A DNA stretch of 51,628 nucleotides from Stutzerimonas stutzeri (GCF_002890915.1 NZ_POUT01000020.1:1-51628); one strand, 5' to 3'; shown: positions 16,482-24,980, counted from the first letter of the stretch. Program-made: numbers and translations. The notes: a model not told the origin generated them from the letters alone.

Positions 16482-17485
16482 GCGGCAGGCTCGGCCTTGG
16501 GCAGACGGTTCGCAGCGTTGATTGGGCGCGCACCTGCCAATACCTGGATGATGTTCTGCGCTGCACAACGTTCAATCTCCAGGCGCACCGCGCGCACTGC
16601 CGACCCTATGTGCGGAGTGAACAGCGTATTCGGATGCGCGAGCAGCGCAGGATCGATCAGCCGCGGCCGGTCCGCGCGAGCCCAGTCTTCCATTTCGAAT
16701 ACATCCGCCGCATACCCGCCGAGCTGGCCTCGCTCAAGCGCCGCGAGCACGGCGGCTTCATCCACTACCGAACCACGACAGGGGTTTACAAGCAGAGCGC
16801 CCGGCCGTACGAGGGCAAGCAGCTCGGCGTTGACCAGATGCTGGGTATCGGCATTCAAGGGAAGCGCCAGCAGGATGAAGTCCGAGCTGGCGAAGAGTTC
16901 GCTGCACGCCACCTGGCGCAGGCCGAGCCGTTGCTCGGTTTGTGTATCCAGAGCCTTCGCCTCGTGGTACTGCAGGGTCGCGCCCCATCCCTGCAAGCGA
17001 TCAGCCATGGCCAGTCCGATGGCGCCCATGCCAAGGATGCCGACCGTAGCGTTATCCAGCCCCGTGCCGTAGAACTGTGGTTGCCAGCCCTGGAACTCGC
17101 CAGAGCGGACGAACGCATCTGCTGCCCGCAGATGCCGCCCCAGCCCCACCGCCAGTCCGATCGCCAGCTCGGCAGTCGGGACCGTCAACAGATCAGGCAC
17201 GAAGGTCAGCCAGACCCCGCGGGCAGTACAGGCGTCCACATCGAAATTGTCGAAGCCCTTGAGCGCGCAGCCGACTACACGCAGCTCAGGGCAGGCTTGA
17301 AGAAAGTCTGCATCGACCCGATCGGGCATGAACGCCATCATCGCCTGAGCATCGCGACAGCGGCGCAGAATTTCCTCGCGCGTCAGCGTGCTGTCGGTCT
17401 GGTTGGTCATCAGCTCGCAATGTGGCGCCAGCAGTTGCAGGATCTCATCGTGTACTCGGTGAGTTATAACGAGTTTCGGCAGCAT
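16475..17485 (-). CDS. ptxD: Phosphite dehydrogenase (NAD-dependent)
   Basis: A 336-residue D-2-hydroxyacid dehydrogenase-family enzyme that oxidises phosphite to phosphate with NAD+. It begins MLPKLVITHRVHDEILQLL and matches my memory of the P. stutzeri WM88 enzyme along its length. Visible are the substrate lysine in CALKGFDNFD (K76), the Rossmann loop VGILGMGAIGLA, R237 in NPCRGSVVDE, E266 in VFEMEDW and H292 in TPHIGSA, the catalytic set of the family. ATG 17,485 gives the family length. The gene follows ptxC by 8 bases. Confidence 0.97.
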   Translation of the reverse strand: MLPKLVITHRVHDEILQLLAPHCELMTNQTDSTLTREEILRRCRDAQAMMAFMPDRVDADFLQACPELRVVGCALKGFDNFDVDACTARGVWLTFVPDLLTVPTAELAIGLAVGLGRHLRAADAFVRSGEFQGWQPQFYGTGLDNATVGILGMGAIGLAMADRLQGWGATLQYHEAKALDTQTEQRLGLRQVACSELFASSDFILLALPLNADTQHLVNAELLALVRPGALLVNPCRGSVVDEAAVLAALERGQLGGYAADVFEMEDWARADRPRLIDPALLAHPNTLFTPHIGSAVRAVRLEIERCAAQNIIQVLAGARPINAANRLPKAEPAAC

Positions 17486-17493
17486 GGTTTGTC

Positions 17494-18333
17494 CTATTTG
17501 AAACGTTTGCGCAGCACGCCACTGAAGGCGTCTACTAGCGTGACCATGGCCAGGATGACCAGCAGGATTGCTGCAACCTCCTGGTACTGCATGATGCGCA
17601 GCGAGCCCATGAGTTCGAAGCCGATACCGCCGGCGCCAACCATGCCCATCACGGTGGAGGCGCGAAAGTTGTATTCCCAGCGGTAGATCGCCACGTCGGC
17701 GAACTGCGGCGTCACCTGTGGCAAAACCGCGTGCAGCAGCACTTGCATCGGCGTAGCCCCCGCCGCCCGAGCGGCTTCCACCGGCGCTTCGTCGACGTGC
17801 TCGATGGCCTCGGCGAAGAACTTGCCGACCATGCCGACCGAATGCAGACCCAGGGCAAGCACGCCCGGCAAGGCGCCGAACCCTACGGCTGCAACGAAGA
17901 TGATGCCCATGATCAGCTCCGGCACCGACCGCAGGGCATTGAGCAGCACCCGGGCAACACCGAACACAAGGGGGTGCGGCGCCGTATTGCGCGCTGCAAC
18001 GAAGGCCACCACCAGCGAGAACACCACTGCGATGGCCGTACCGGCGATGCTCATCGCCAAGGTGTCGATCAAGGGGCGAATCCAGCTTCGATAGCCCGAA
18101 AAGTCTGGCGGCATGGCCTCGCCTGCCAGGGTCGCGATGGAGGGCAGCCCGTTCAGCAGCGTGGTGGCATCGAGCAGCCCCACGTACCAGCAGGCCAACA
18201 GCACCACTCCGAATACAATCGCCACCTGCCCCAGCTGGCGCCACCAACCGAGGCCGAAGCCTCGAAGGATGTGCTCGCGTTGCTCTGCAGGCAGCGCCTG
18301 CACGTCGTAATGAGTAGACATATCGGTGCTCAC
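17494..18333 (-). CDS. ptxC: Phosphite ABC transporter permease
   Basis: An inner-membrane permease of the PhnE type, about 279 residues, with five or six helices. These include LGQVAIVFGVVLLACWYVGL, GTAIAVVFSLVVAFVAA and AAILLVILAMVTLVDAF. The ABC-coupling EAA loop reads EAARAAGATPMQVLLHAVLP. The start is either a GTG at 18,333, overlapping the ptxB stop (GTGA), or ATG 18,321 (MSTHYDVQALP); neither has a strong separate ribosome site, so coupling to ptxB is likely. It takes up phosphite together with PtxA and PtxB. Confidence 0.93.
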   Translation of the reverse strand: MSTDMSTHYDVQALPAEQREHILRGFGLGWWRQLGQVAIVFGVVLLACWYVGLLDATTLLNGLPSIATLAGEAMPPDFSGYRSWIRPLIDTLAMSIAGTAIAVVFSLVVAFVAARNTAPHPLVFGVARVLLNALRSVPELIMGIIFVAAVGFGALPGVLALGLHSVGMVGKFFAEAIEHVDEAPVEAARAAGATPMQVLLHAVLPQVTPQFADVAIYRWEYNFRASTVMGMVGAGGIGFELMGSLRIMQYQEVAAILLVILAMVTLVDAFSGVLRKRFK

Positions 18334-19193
18334 ATCGTGGCGAAGTCGAGGCCGAGCAGCGATCCCATGTTGCGGATCACATCGTAGTCGGCGTCGGTGA
18401 TTGGCGCGAAGGCCTCGGCCTTGAAGTTGCGCAGCACTTCGGGATCGTCGATACCGACGAATACATCCCGCACCTTTGTTTTCAGCTCGGGGCTCAGGTT
18501 CGAGCGCATCGCCCAGGGGTACTGGGGGTATTCGCCGCTGTAACCAAGTACTTTCACCTTGCTCGGATCGATTAGGCCACGTTCGGCTACGTGATTGAAA
18601 ATTACCTCCGACAGCCCACCCGCATCGGCGTTGCCGTTCGCCACGTTGACGGCAACGGCGTCATGCGTGCCCACAAAATGTTGTTCGTAGTCCTGCCCAC
18701 CCGTCAAATCGGCCGTCTCAAGAAGCACGGTTTTGGGAATCAAATGGCTGGACGTCGATGCCCGGTCACCATAGGCCATCTTCTTGCCCTTAAGGTCGGC
18801 ATACTCATTCACGCCTGACGCCACATTGGCGATAATCACCGAGCGATAGGTCGGCTTGCCGTCGATGACCATGGCAGCGAAGGGCTCGATGTCGCTTTTG
18901 CTTTTGGCCATGACGTAGGACAGCGGACCGAAATACGCCAGGTCGATACGGCCAAAGCGCATCGCCTCAATCATCGAGGAATAGTCGGTGGTTACGATCA
19001 GCTGCACCTTCTTGTCCAGATGCTCTTCCAGATAATCCTTCAGCGGCTGGTTACGCTTGATCAGCTCGGAGGCGTTTTCGTCCGGCAGCAGGGCAACCTT
19101 TAGCACATCCGGATCGGCATCGGCCGCTAGGGCGGACAAACTTGAAACAGCGGACAGCAAGCAAGTCAATAAGAGCGCGGATAAGCGTTTCAT
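18330..19193 (-). CDS. ptxB: Phosphite ABC transporter substrate-binding protein
   Basis: A 287-residue periplasmic binding protein of the PhnD family with a Sec signal peptide (MKRLSALLLTCLLSAVSSLSA, cut near ALAA). Family marks include LKVALLPDENASELIKRNQP, YFGPLSYVMA and MAYGDRASTSSHLIPK, the anion-binding loop. It captures phosphite in the periplasm for PtxC. The start overlaps the ptxA stop by 4 bases and its stop overlaps the ptxC start, so the transporter genes are tightly coupled. Confidence 0.95.
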   Translation of the reverse strand: MKRLSALLLTCLLSAVSSLSALAADADPDVLKVALLPDENASELIKRNQPLKDYLEEHLDKKVQLIVTTDYSSMIEAMRFGRIDLAYFGPLSYVMAKSKSDIEPFAAMVIDGKPTYRSVIIANVASGVNEYADLKGKKMAYGDRASTSSHLIPKTVLLETADLTGGQDYEQHFVGTHDAVAVNVANGNADAGGLSEVIFNHVAERGLIDPSKVKVLGYSGEYPQYPWAMRSNLSPELKTKVRDVFVGIDDPEVLRNFKAEAFAPITDADYDVIRNMGSLLGLDFATM

Positions 19194-20017
19194 CGGGACA
19201 TCTCCAGTGAAGGTTCGAGCATGACAGGTGGTTCAGCCGGAGCATTCGCTGGCTGAGTCGTAGAGCGGCCTGCATAGATGCGCTCAAGCTGCGCATCGGT
19301 GAGTTCCGAGGGCGCGGCATCGAAAACGATCTGAGAATCGGCCAGCCCGACGACGCGATCGGCGAAGCGGCGGGCATATTCGAGTTGATGCAGCGAAACG
19401 ATGGCGGTGATGCCGTCTTCCTTGCAGATGTCGCGCAGCAATCCGAGAACACGGACCGAAGTGGCCGGGTCGAGACTGGCTACCGGCTCATCGGCCAGAA
19501 TGATCGCCGGCTGTTGCGCTAGCGCACGCGCGATGCCTACCCGCTGCTGCTGGCCACCGGACAGTTTGTCCACCCGGCTTAGCGCCTTGTCTGCCAGACC
19601 GACCCGAGCGAGGCAACTGAGCGCAATCTCCTGATCGGCACGCGGCAGAGGAAACAGCGAGCGGAGCGTGTTGTGAAAGGCCAGCCGACCGGTAAGCACA
19701 TTAGCCAGTGCGCTTTGACGTTCGATTAGCTGGTGGTGCTGAAAGATCATGGCGGTACGCCGACGATGCTGACGCAAGGCCGAGCCGCTGCCGAGCTCAC
19801 CGAGTTCGCTGGTGACACTGCCGCCAGTGGGCGTGACGAGTCGATTGAGACTACGGAGCAAGGTCGACTTGCCTGCGCCCGAGAGACCAAGCAGCACGGT
19901 GAACTCACCACGCCGAAATGCAATCGAGGTATCGCGTAGGGCTGTCACGCCGCCTGGATAGACGACGCTCAACCGGTCGACCCGCAGCACGGCGTCCTGT
20001 ATCGGATGGGGCGTCAT
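19190..20017 (-). CDS. ptxA: Phosphite ABC transporter ATPase
   Basis: A 275-residue ABC ATPase of the PhnC type and the first gene of the ptx operon. Walker A is GLSGAGKSTLLRSLN, the Q-loop is MIFQHHQLIERQS, the signature is LSGGQQQRVGIARAL, Walker B is AIILADEPVASLD, and the switch histidine is in VSLHQLEYA. All are intact. The upstream region to about 20,270 carries no gene and should hold the operon promoter. Confidence 0.95.
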   Translation of the reverse strand: MTPHPIQDAVLRVDRLSVVYPGGVTALRDTSIAFRRGEFTVLLGLSGAGKSTLLRSLNRLVTPTGGSVTSELGELGSGSALRQHRRRTAMIFQHHQLIERQSALANVLTGRLAFHNTLRSLFPLPRADQEIALSCLARVGLADKALSRVDKLSGGQQQRVGIARALAQQPAIILADEPVASLDPATSVRVLGLLRDICKEDGITAIVSLHQLEYARRFADRVVGLADSQIVFDAAPSELTDAQLERIYAGRSTTQPANAPAEPPVMLEPSLEMSR

Positions 20018-20103
20018 TTGATCACCTTTCGCAATATTGCTGGCCGCACAATTGCGGTTCGCGATGCAAAGGGTAGAAATTCCTTGTTAACGCACTGCTT
20101 CTA

Positions 20104-20125
20104 AAGGATGACATTTCGATGAATA
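20104..20125 (-). promoter_or_regulatory. Candidate PHO box upstream of ptxA
   Basis: Read on the minus strand, TATTCAT-cgaa-ATGTCAT-cctt gives two 11-base units resembling the PhoB repeat (CTGTCAT plus four A/T-rich bases). It lies about 90 bases before the ptxA start. Phosphate-starvation control of ptx in WM88 is what I recall of the literature; this particular site is my inference and the first unit is a weak match. Confidence 0.35.
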
Positions 20126-20277
20126 CTTCGAATCTGCCGTAGCGGGGCGGCAAGCGAAGCCGTGGAAGAACGGGCGCAACGTAGCGTCTTTCTTCACGCG
20201 GGATACAGGAGGCTTTGATTGATACTGCTGCGGATTCGCTACAGTAACGTTGGGCCAGAACGTAATGCCATCCAAGC

Positions 20278-20628
20278 AAGAGAGCGCACACTAGGGAAAC
20301 ACGGTCTGCTCTCGCCGCCTGGATACATCAAGCACAGCTCCGGAGCCAGGACTGCCTTTTCCCGAGCAGGCTGCATACATCAGACCATCTATCCACTCGT
20401 CAATACGCTCGTATCGTCAAAGGCTGGGTAAAAGCCATTGGCCTAGATCCTGCCATGTATGGCACACACACGATGAGACGTACGAAGGCATCGCTGATCT
20501 ATCGCAGGACGAAGAACCTACGGGCGATTCAAATTCTGCTCGGCCATACGAAGCTTGAGAGCACCGTCCGATATCTTGGGATTGAGGTCGATGACGCTCT
20601 GGAAATGGCGGAGCAGACCGAGGTCTGA
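20278..20628 (+). pseudogene. Tyrosine recombinase, C-terminal catalytic fragment
   Basis: The frame reads TRSALAAWIHQAQLRSQDCL, then the catalytic region: arm HTMRR (H-x-x-R box) in GTHTMRRTKASLIYRRTK, LLGHTKLES (second histidine) and the nucleophile tyrosine in STVRYLGIEVDD, ending EQTEV at TGA 20,628. No start exists; a TAA at 20,263 closes the frame and the central region with the first arginine is missing or scrambled. It is the natural complement of the fragment at 6,941-7,134, same strand and same family, 13.1 kb away. Confidence 0.75.
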
Positions 20629-21016
20629 CCATATATTGCGACGGTCGAAGTCAGACCGTCGCTAACCGGCCAGAAGCAGTCACTCATCCACTGTGTTCTA
20701 GACAGGCCGATCTGCGCTAGAAGCACTGCCGTTGTGTTTGGCTTTCATAACATGGACTACACAAAAGCTCGGGCGGCGTCCACATAGCTGAGCAGATCGC
20801 AACTCTTAGGTAGTCTGATATTTTTGATTGTCTATATGGTTGGCGCACGTATACACTAATCAAAGGTGTCATTTTGCCATATCTTGGCGGTTAGGCCTTG
20901 ATCGCCATGCGTGGAGTGAGAATCGCCTTATGAGATTCATAAGATTTCAAGCGACAAGGCCGAGTGTCAATATTTAAATTTACTTGGTAACCAGCTTCAA
21001 TCAGAGGGGTACGTTA
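20629..21016. other. Gene-free stretch with a hairpin at 20,640-20,660
   Basis: GACGGTC-gaagtca-GACCGTC forms a 7-bp perfect stem just after the integrase stop. It could be a weak terminator, but no T-run follows. The rest to 21,016 is moderately AT-rich with no open frame I can support. Confidence 0.4.
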
Positions 21017-21730
21017 GTGAGGCTGAATTTAATTATAATTTCTTTAGTGGTGGCCGCTCTCTCAGGGTGTGGGTTAATCCCAAGAACAGGTGAGCCGTCC
21101 ACAGCTCTTCAGATTGCTGATGCAATGGATATTCCCGCTAAAGACATGTCACGTGAAAAGTACAATAAGTTGCTAGAGAAAAGTGGTGGTAGTTCTGTAA
21201 ATATGGACTCTATGGTTGCCGGGGCATTATCTCTTGACCCTGCAATGATTATTCTTGGAGGATCGGCTAGCCCTCCGCCATCACAAATGGTTCAAGTCGT
21301 AGCCTGGGTTCCTGTTAGTGAAGCTGCCACTGGCGAAGAGGCGGTTAAATTGGTAGAAAATATCAATAAGCGCATCATTCGTAGCTTTTACGATGAAAAT
21401 TTTAGTGATCAAGATTTTCAGGAAAAATACTTGAAGCCAAAAGTGATTGGGCTTCCCTACGGAGACCTCGGCTTCAAATCTCCTGTACAGCTGTTTCAAC
21501 TGATGTCTGGATATGTTCCTGAATTACAGCAGGCGCCGTCTTTCATGCGAGCTCAGGAAAAAGTATGGGGGCCTCTATATCTCGGAGCCATAGTCGGAGG
21601 AAAGGGGGTGGATAGTTACTCAGAAGCGGCTCCAGAGTGGATCTATATTTACGATCCAGGCAAATATAAAGAGCGCCCAAGGGCCATTTATAACAAGGGA
21701 AGGCCAGAGTTATTTGTAGAGCCCGACTAG
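21017..21730 (+). CDS. Predicted lipoprotein, function unknown
   Basis: A 237-residue protein beginning at GTG 21,017, six bases after AGAGGGGT. It has a textbook lipoprotein signal: a hydrophobic run LNLIIISLVVAAL and the lipobox LSGC. A TTG 33 bases upstream would spoil the signal peptide. The mature part has no domain I recognise; it contains an internal hydrophobic stretch VAGALSLDPAMIILGGSA and a Trp/Tyr-rich end (PEWIYIYDPGKYK). Base composition is clearly more AT-rich than the ptx or ben genes, suggesting recent transfer. It is followed 46 bases later by another exported unknown on the same strand. Confidence 0.65.
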   Translation: MRLNLIIISLVVAALSGCGLIPRTGEPSTALQIADAMDIPAKDMSREKYNKLLEKSGGSSVNMDSMVAGALSLDPAMIILGGSASPPPSQMVQVVAWVPVSEAATGEEAVKLVENINKRIIRSFYDENFSDQDFQEKYLKPKVIGLPYGDLGFKSPVQLFQLMSGYVPELQQAPSFMRAQEKVWGPLYLGAIVGGKGVDSYSEAAPEWIYIYDPGKYKERPRAIYNKGRPELFVEPD

Positions 21731-21776
21731 CATAATAATTTTTGCGGTTTGTTATTTGTGGACTAGGAGCGCTTAG

Positions 21777-22403
21777 ATGCCCAGCATTAGATTTTTTGTA
21801 GCTTTGTTTTCATTGTTTGCGCCTGCGATTTCCAATGCCCAGTTAACAGATGAGGTTAGAAGCGAACTAGAGCGACCAGAGGCGAGCGCTACGAATAAAT
21901 ATTATATCGGATTTAAAGTTCCTAAAACCGGGCAGGAAGGCATAAAGGACGGAGATAGGCTTTGGCTTAGACAGAGCGACGGTACATTCAATAAATTTTA
22001 TGCATATAAAGGATTTATGGAGGTTGATCCTCTGAATAATATTGTTTATTCAGTGGGGGCTAAATTTCATCCGGGATTTCCTGCGGCGCCAGTTGTTACT
22101 TATAAGAGAGAGCGAAACCGCAATTTTGATATGGGCATCCAAGAAGTAACTAACATATGTGAGCATGTTGGTCAAAAGCTTGCAGTAGAGATTGTTTCTG
22201 GTTTACCTGGACGAATTTATAAATATAGATGTCACCTGGTGCTTAATGATAAGAAAAGGTCGGAACCTGAGCTTGATACCTATAGCTATTATTCTGATCA
22301 CTTGGACATGGTGATTTTTAATGATTATTTTTGGGAGGGTGAGCCGTCAGTGATACTTAAATTTTACGACCTGGAAATGAAGGTGCATGAAGTAAAGCTG
22401 TAA
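21777..22403 (+). CDS. Predicted secreted or periplasmic protein, function unknown
   Basis: A 208-residue protein with a Sec signal peptide (MPSIRFFVALFSLFAPAISNA, cleavage before QLTDE). ATG 21,777 follows AGGAG by 8 bases. The mature protein has two cysteines (NICEHV and YRCHLV) that might form a disulfide, and many aromatic residues near the C-terminus. I recognise no family. GC content is low like the preceding lipoprotein gene, and the pair probably forms one transferred unit. A role as an effector or inhibitor pair is conceivable but unsupported. Confidence 0.6.
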   Translation: MPSIRFFVALFSLFAPAISNAQLTDEVRSELERPEASATNKYYIGFKVPKTGQEGIKDGDRLWLRQSDGTFNKFYAYKGFMEVDPLNNIVYSVGAKFHPGFPAAPVVTYKRERNRNFDMGIQEVTNICEHVGQKLAVEIVSGLPGRIYKYRCHLVLNDKKRSEPELDTYSYYSDHLDMVIFNDYFWEGEPSVILKFYDLEMKVHEVKL

Positions 22404-22826
22404 GTCGCCCTTGTTTTGTAGAATTCCAATGGCCGACTTCGGCCGATTCTGTTGAAACAGTTGGCTTCTGAAAGAGCTACTTTTCGGCCGCTCAGAAAGC
22501 GCTCGGTTTCGGCGTTGCTACGTAAAAACCAATACAGCTCCGCCTTCTGATCGAACCAGATTTCAACGTCACTCACGCTCTTTCATGGGCCAAAATCGAG
22601 ATGGGCTCTTCTAAACAGAATCGGCCGGAAACGATTACGGGGCGGCCAGCGTCTATGGAGGTTGCTGAAGGATTCCGCTCTGGCGAAGCCAGCAGCGCCT
22701 ACCTACTGACCCTACCCACCGCTCGTTAATCACATCGACCCAGAATGGGCGGGCAGTCTCTCCTCATCGAACCGCTGGGTAGTGGGCGAGGTTGTACAGG
22801 AACGATGATGGGGGAGTAGTTGGAAG
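22404..22826. other. Gene-free stretch, remnants only
   Basis: A short palindromic element GGCCGACTTCGGCC lies near 22,431, close to the end of the upstream gene, and may act as a terminator stem. The remainder, including the CGGCCGG-rich part near 22,620, holds no open frame I can support on either strand. Confidence 0.4.
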
Positions 22827-22838
22827 TGATCTTGCCCA
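22827..22838 (+). repeat. 12-bp repeat TGATCTTGCCCA, copy 1
   Basis: Identical 12-mers occur at 22,827-22,838 and 29,624-29,635 in direct orientation and at 22,946-22,957 inverted. Copies 1 and 3 are each followed by GC, five bases and TGGACAC, the end of an IS3-type element. Confidence 0.8.
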
Positions 22839-22848
22839 GCACGAGTGG

Positions 22849-22945
22849 ACACCCCGTTAAGCGATAAACTGCAACGAGGTGAACCATGGCAAGAACCGCT
22901 ACCCCGATGAAACAGAACCGTACCCGTCACTCCCAAGCCTTCAAG
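22849..22945 (+). mobile_element. IS3-family left-end remnant
   Basis: GTGGACACC at the left, followed about 40 bases later by a GGTGAACC ATG start reading MARTATPMKQNRTRHSQAFK, looks like an IS3 terminal repeat and the first codons of an orfA. It is cut at 22,945 by the inverted 12-bp repeat. The rest of this element is not in the window in matching orientation. Confidence 0.5.
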
Positions 22946-22957
22946 TGGGCAAGATCA
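22946..22957 (-). repeat. 12-bp repeat TGATCTTGCCCA, copy 2 (inverted)
   Basis: Reads TGGGCAAGATCA on the plus strand. With copy 3 at 29,624 it forms inverted ends around a roughly 850-base unit into which the ISL3 transposon has inserted. Confidence 0.8.
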
Positions 22958-23143
22958 TTCTTTACTTGGCCGCCTGTGAAAAACACCCTTTTGTTTCAAA
23001 ACCTCATCTAAACGCTGCTGGGCGTAGTCTGCTTTTGCCCGTTCTTGTCTTTGAATACCATTAGGGTCATATCGTCCGTTTTCATCATAATTAGCCGGAT
23101 TCTCCTCTGGAAAATCCTCGAAATAATCAGACCACTCGCCCAT
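22955..23143 (-). CDS. Small acidic hypothetical protein
   Basis: A 62-residue protein (MGEWSDYFEDFPEENPANYD start) with an excellent ribosome site AAGGAGATCC before the ATG. It is acidic at the N-terminus and turns basic and glutamine-rich later. The last residues run into the 12-bp repeat, so the true C-terminus may have been replaced. Style suggests a plasmid or integrative-element accessory gene. Its upstream region was split by the ISL3 insertion, which begins 54 bases before its start. Confidence 0.55.
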   Translation of the reverse strand: MGEWSDYFEDFPEENPANYDENGRYDPNGIQRQERAKADYAQQRLDEVLKQKGVFHRRPSKE

Positions 23144-23408
23144 TTTGGATCTCCTTTTTTACGGACTAACGAACAAAAAGCACTGGTAGGTTTTTCAGGG
23201 TATCCGGATTTTTTGGTTGATTGGCTCATATCATGATGACGGAACCAACCATCAGCTCAGCGGATTACCTGGTTGATGACGACTCTTCTTCACGGCCCCT
23301 GCAAGTTTGCAGCAACGCCCAGGTTCGCATGCCGAGATACGCAGTGAGGCTTCGCGATCAACACACCATGCATTCACAATGTCACTGCAAGGTCCGGCAT
23401 GTCTCTGC

Positions 23409-23843
23409 TCAGTCCTTACGTCCTGAGCTAGCCCTATACAGCTGTTGTTTGCTCTCCTCGCTGATCCCCGTCAGGATGCCGCAGGCATTGATCTCCCGAC
23501 CCTCGTTGCAACTCGCCCTCAGTGAAACGAGTTGTTGCTCAAGCGCTTGCAGAGCAGTTATCTGCGACCGCACATGAGAGATGTGGTCATCGAGCATGGC
23601 GTTGACGGCGGTACAAGGCTGGCGAGGGTCGTCCTGATAGCTCTGTAGCTCGCGAATCTCTGTCAGTGACAGGTCCAGAATTCGGCAGCGGCGGATAAAG
23701 GCAAGCCACTCGCCATGCTTCTCGGTATAGACACGGTAACCATTCTCCTGCCGTTCTGGCGGCGGCAACAGGCCCTGCTGCTCATAGAAGCGGATCGTCT
23801 GCGTGTCGATACCCGCTATCTGGGCTAACTGACCAATGCGCAT
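23409..23843 (-). CDS. MerR-family metal-responsive regulator (CadR/PbrR type)
   Basis: A 144-residue regulator with a MerR DNA-binding head (MRIGQLAQIAGIDTQTIRFY, EQQGLLPPPERQENGYRVY) and a coiled dimerisation helix. The metal-site cysteines C77 (RQPCTAV), C112 (ASCNEG) and C121 (NACGIL), plus C53, follow the lead/cadmium-sensing PbrR/CadR pattern. It is divergent from the CDF gene and should act on the promoter between them by untwisting its long spacer. The exact metal (Pb, Cd or Zn) cannot be read from sequence. Confidence 0.88.
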   Translation of the reverse strand: MRIGQLAQIAGIDTQTIRFYEQQGLLPPPERQENGYRVYTEKHGEWLAFIRRCRILDLSLTEIRELQSYQDDPRQPCTAVNAMLDDHISHVRSQITALQALEQQLVSLRASCNEGREINACGILTGISEESKQQLYRASSGRKD

Positions 23844-23875
23844 CAGGCTTACTCCTCAACGGATCATCTTTCCCA

Positions 23876-23906
23876 TTGACCTTATAGTAGCTATATAGTT
23901 TTTAAT
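23876..23906 (+). promoter_or_regulatory. MerR-type promoter with 19-bp spacer
   Basis: TTGACC at 23,876 and TTTAAT at 23,901 are separated by 19 bases that contain a near-palindrome (TTATAGT-agc-TATATAG). A dyad inside an over-long spacer is the hallmark of MerR-activated promoters. It drives the CDF gene, starting 36 bases downstream. Confidence 0.75.
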
Positions 23907-23941
23907 ACTAGCAATCTATGTTGGTTAACTGGAGCCGTATC

Positions 23942-24838
23942 GTGAGTAAAGCCTGTGGTGGCCCATGTAGCTGCGATGCAACGCCTGCAGCGGATACCGA
24001 TATGCCGGTCTCCTCCGAAGCGTCAGGGGAATGGGTCAGCGTGTATGCTGTGCCGAAGATGGATTGTCCCTCAGAAGAACGGATGATCCGCTTGGCGCTG
24101 AACGGCTTTGATGAGATTCGAACGCTGTCCTTCGACTTGTCGAACCGCCGATTGGAGGTCGTGCATGACGGCGAGGCTGAGCCCATTACCGCGAAACTGG
24201 CGACCTTGGGGCTAGGCGCCTCTCTTCAGGAAACCGTCATTGCCGACCCAGAGACGATCAAGGCCGCTGAGAGCTCGGCAGTCTCTGCTACGCAGGAGTC
24301 AGGCACTCTGCGCGTGTTGCTCGGTATCAATGCGATCATGTTCGTGGTGGAAATGACTGCTGGCCTGATCGCCCAGTCTACCGGCCTGATCGCTGATTCC
24401 CTGGATATGTTTGCCGATGCAGCCGTCTATGGCCTGGCTCTCTATGCCGTAGGGCGCAGTGCGAAAATGCAGGTACGTGCCGCGCATCTGGCAGGGGTAC
24501 TGCAACTGATTTTGGCTATCGGCGTACTCGTCGAGGTGGTGCGACGCTTTGTTTTCGGTAGTGAGCCTGAATCGCTGATGATGATGGCGATCGCCTTCGT
24601 CGCGTTGATCGCCAATACCGGTTGCCTGCTGTTGATATCCAAGCACCGCGAAGGCGGCGCGCATATGAAGGCAAGCTGGATATTCTCGGCCAATGATGTG
24701 GTGATCAACATGGGCGTCATCGCCGCCGGTGCCTTGGTCGCCTGGACGGGGTCCAGCTACCCTGACCTGATTATCGGTACCATCGTGGGCCTGATCGTCC
24801 TCAACGGCGCTCGGCGCATCCTGGCGCTCAAGGGGTGA
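23942..24838 (+). CDS. Cation diffusion facilitator (metal exporter) with HMA-like N-terminus
   Basis: A 298-residue inner-membrane metal/proton antiporter. The start is GTG 23,942, 8 bases after GGAG; ATG 23,918 would leave almost no leader behind the MerR promoter. Residues 1-15 hold a cysteine cluster (SKACGGPCSCD). Residues 35-100 resemble a heavy-metal-associated domain (VYAVPKMDCPSEERMIRLAL), with one cysteine instead of CxxC. Six membrane helices follow, with the CDF metal site IADSLDMFADA and FSANDVVINMGV. Known CDF proteins export Zn, Cd or Fe to the periplasm. The adjacent MerR gene indicates induction by metal. Confidence 0.85.
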   Translation: MSKACGGPCSCDATPAADTDMPVSSEASGEWVSVYAVPKMDCPSEERMIRLALNGFDEIRTLSFDLSNRRLEVVHDGEAEPITAKLATLGLGASLQETVIADPETIKAAESSAVSATQESGTLRVLLGINAIMFVVEMTAGLIAQSTGLIADSLDMFADAAVYGLALYAVGRSAKMQVRAAHLAGVLQLILAIGVLVEVVRRFVFGSEPESLMMMAIAFVALIANTGCLLLISKHREGGAHMKASWIFSANDVVINMGVIAAGALVAWTGSSYPDLIIGTIVGLIVLNGARRILALKG

Positions 24839-24980
24839 GGCTGCACGGTACGCAGCTATCGATGCCTGGGACACTTGATCGAAGTGGCTGTACAAGCGCG
24901 CTAGGCCTGAACGACAGCATATAGCGCGAAGGCTCGGAGCCAGCAAGGTAGCGTATCTAGGAATCAACCAAGGAAGGAAG

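Noticed and set aside
22730..22936. Minus-strand frame across the IS3 left end
   Set aside because: It spans the IS terminal repeat and unrelated flanks, so it cannot be a conserved gene.
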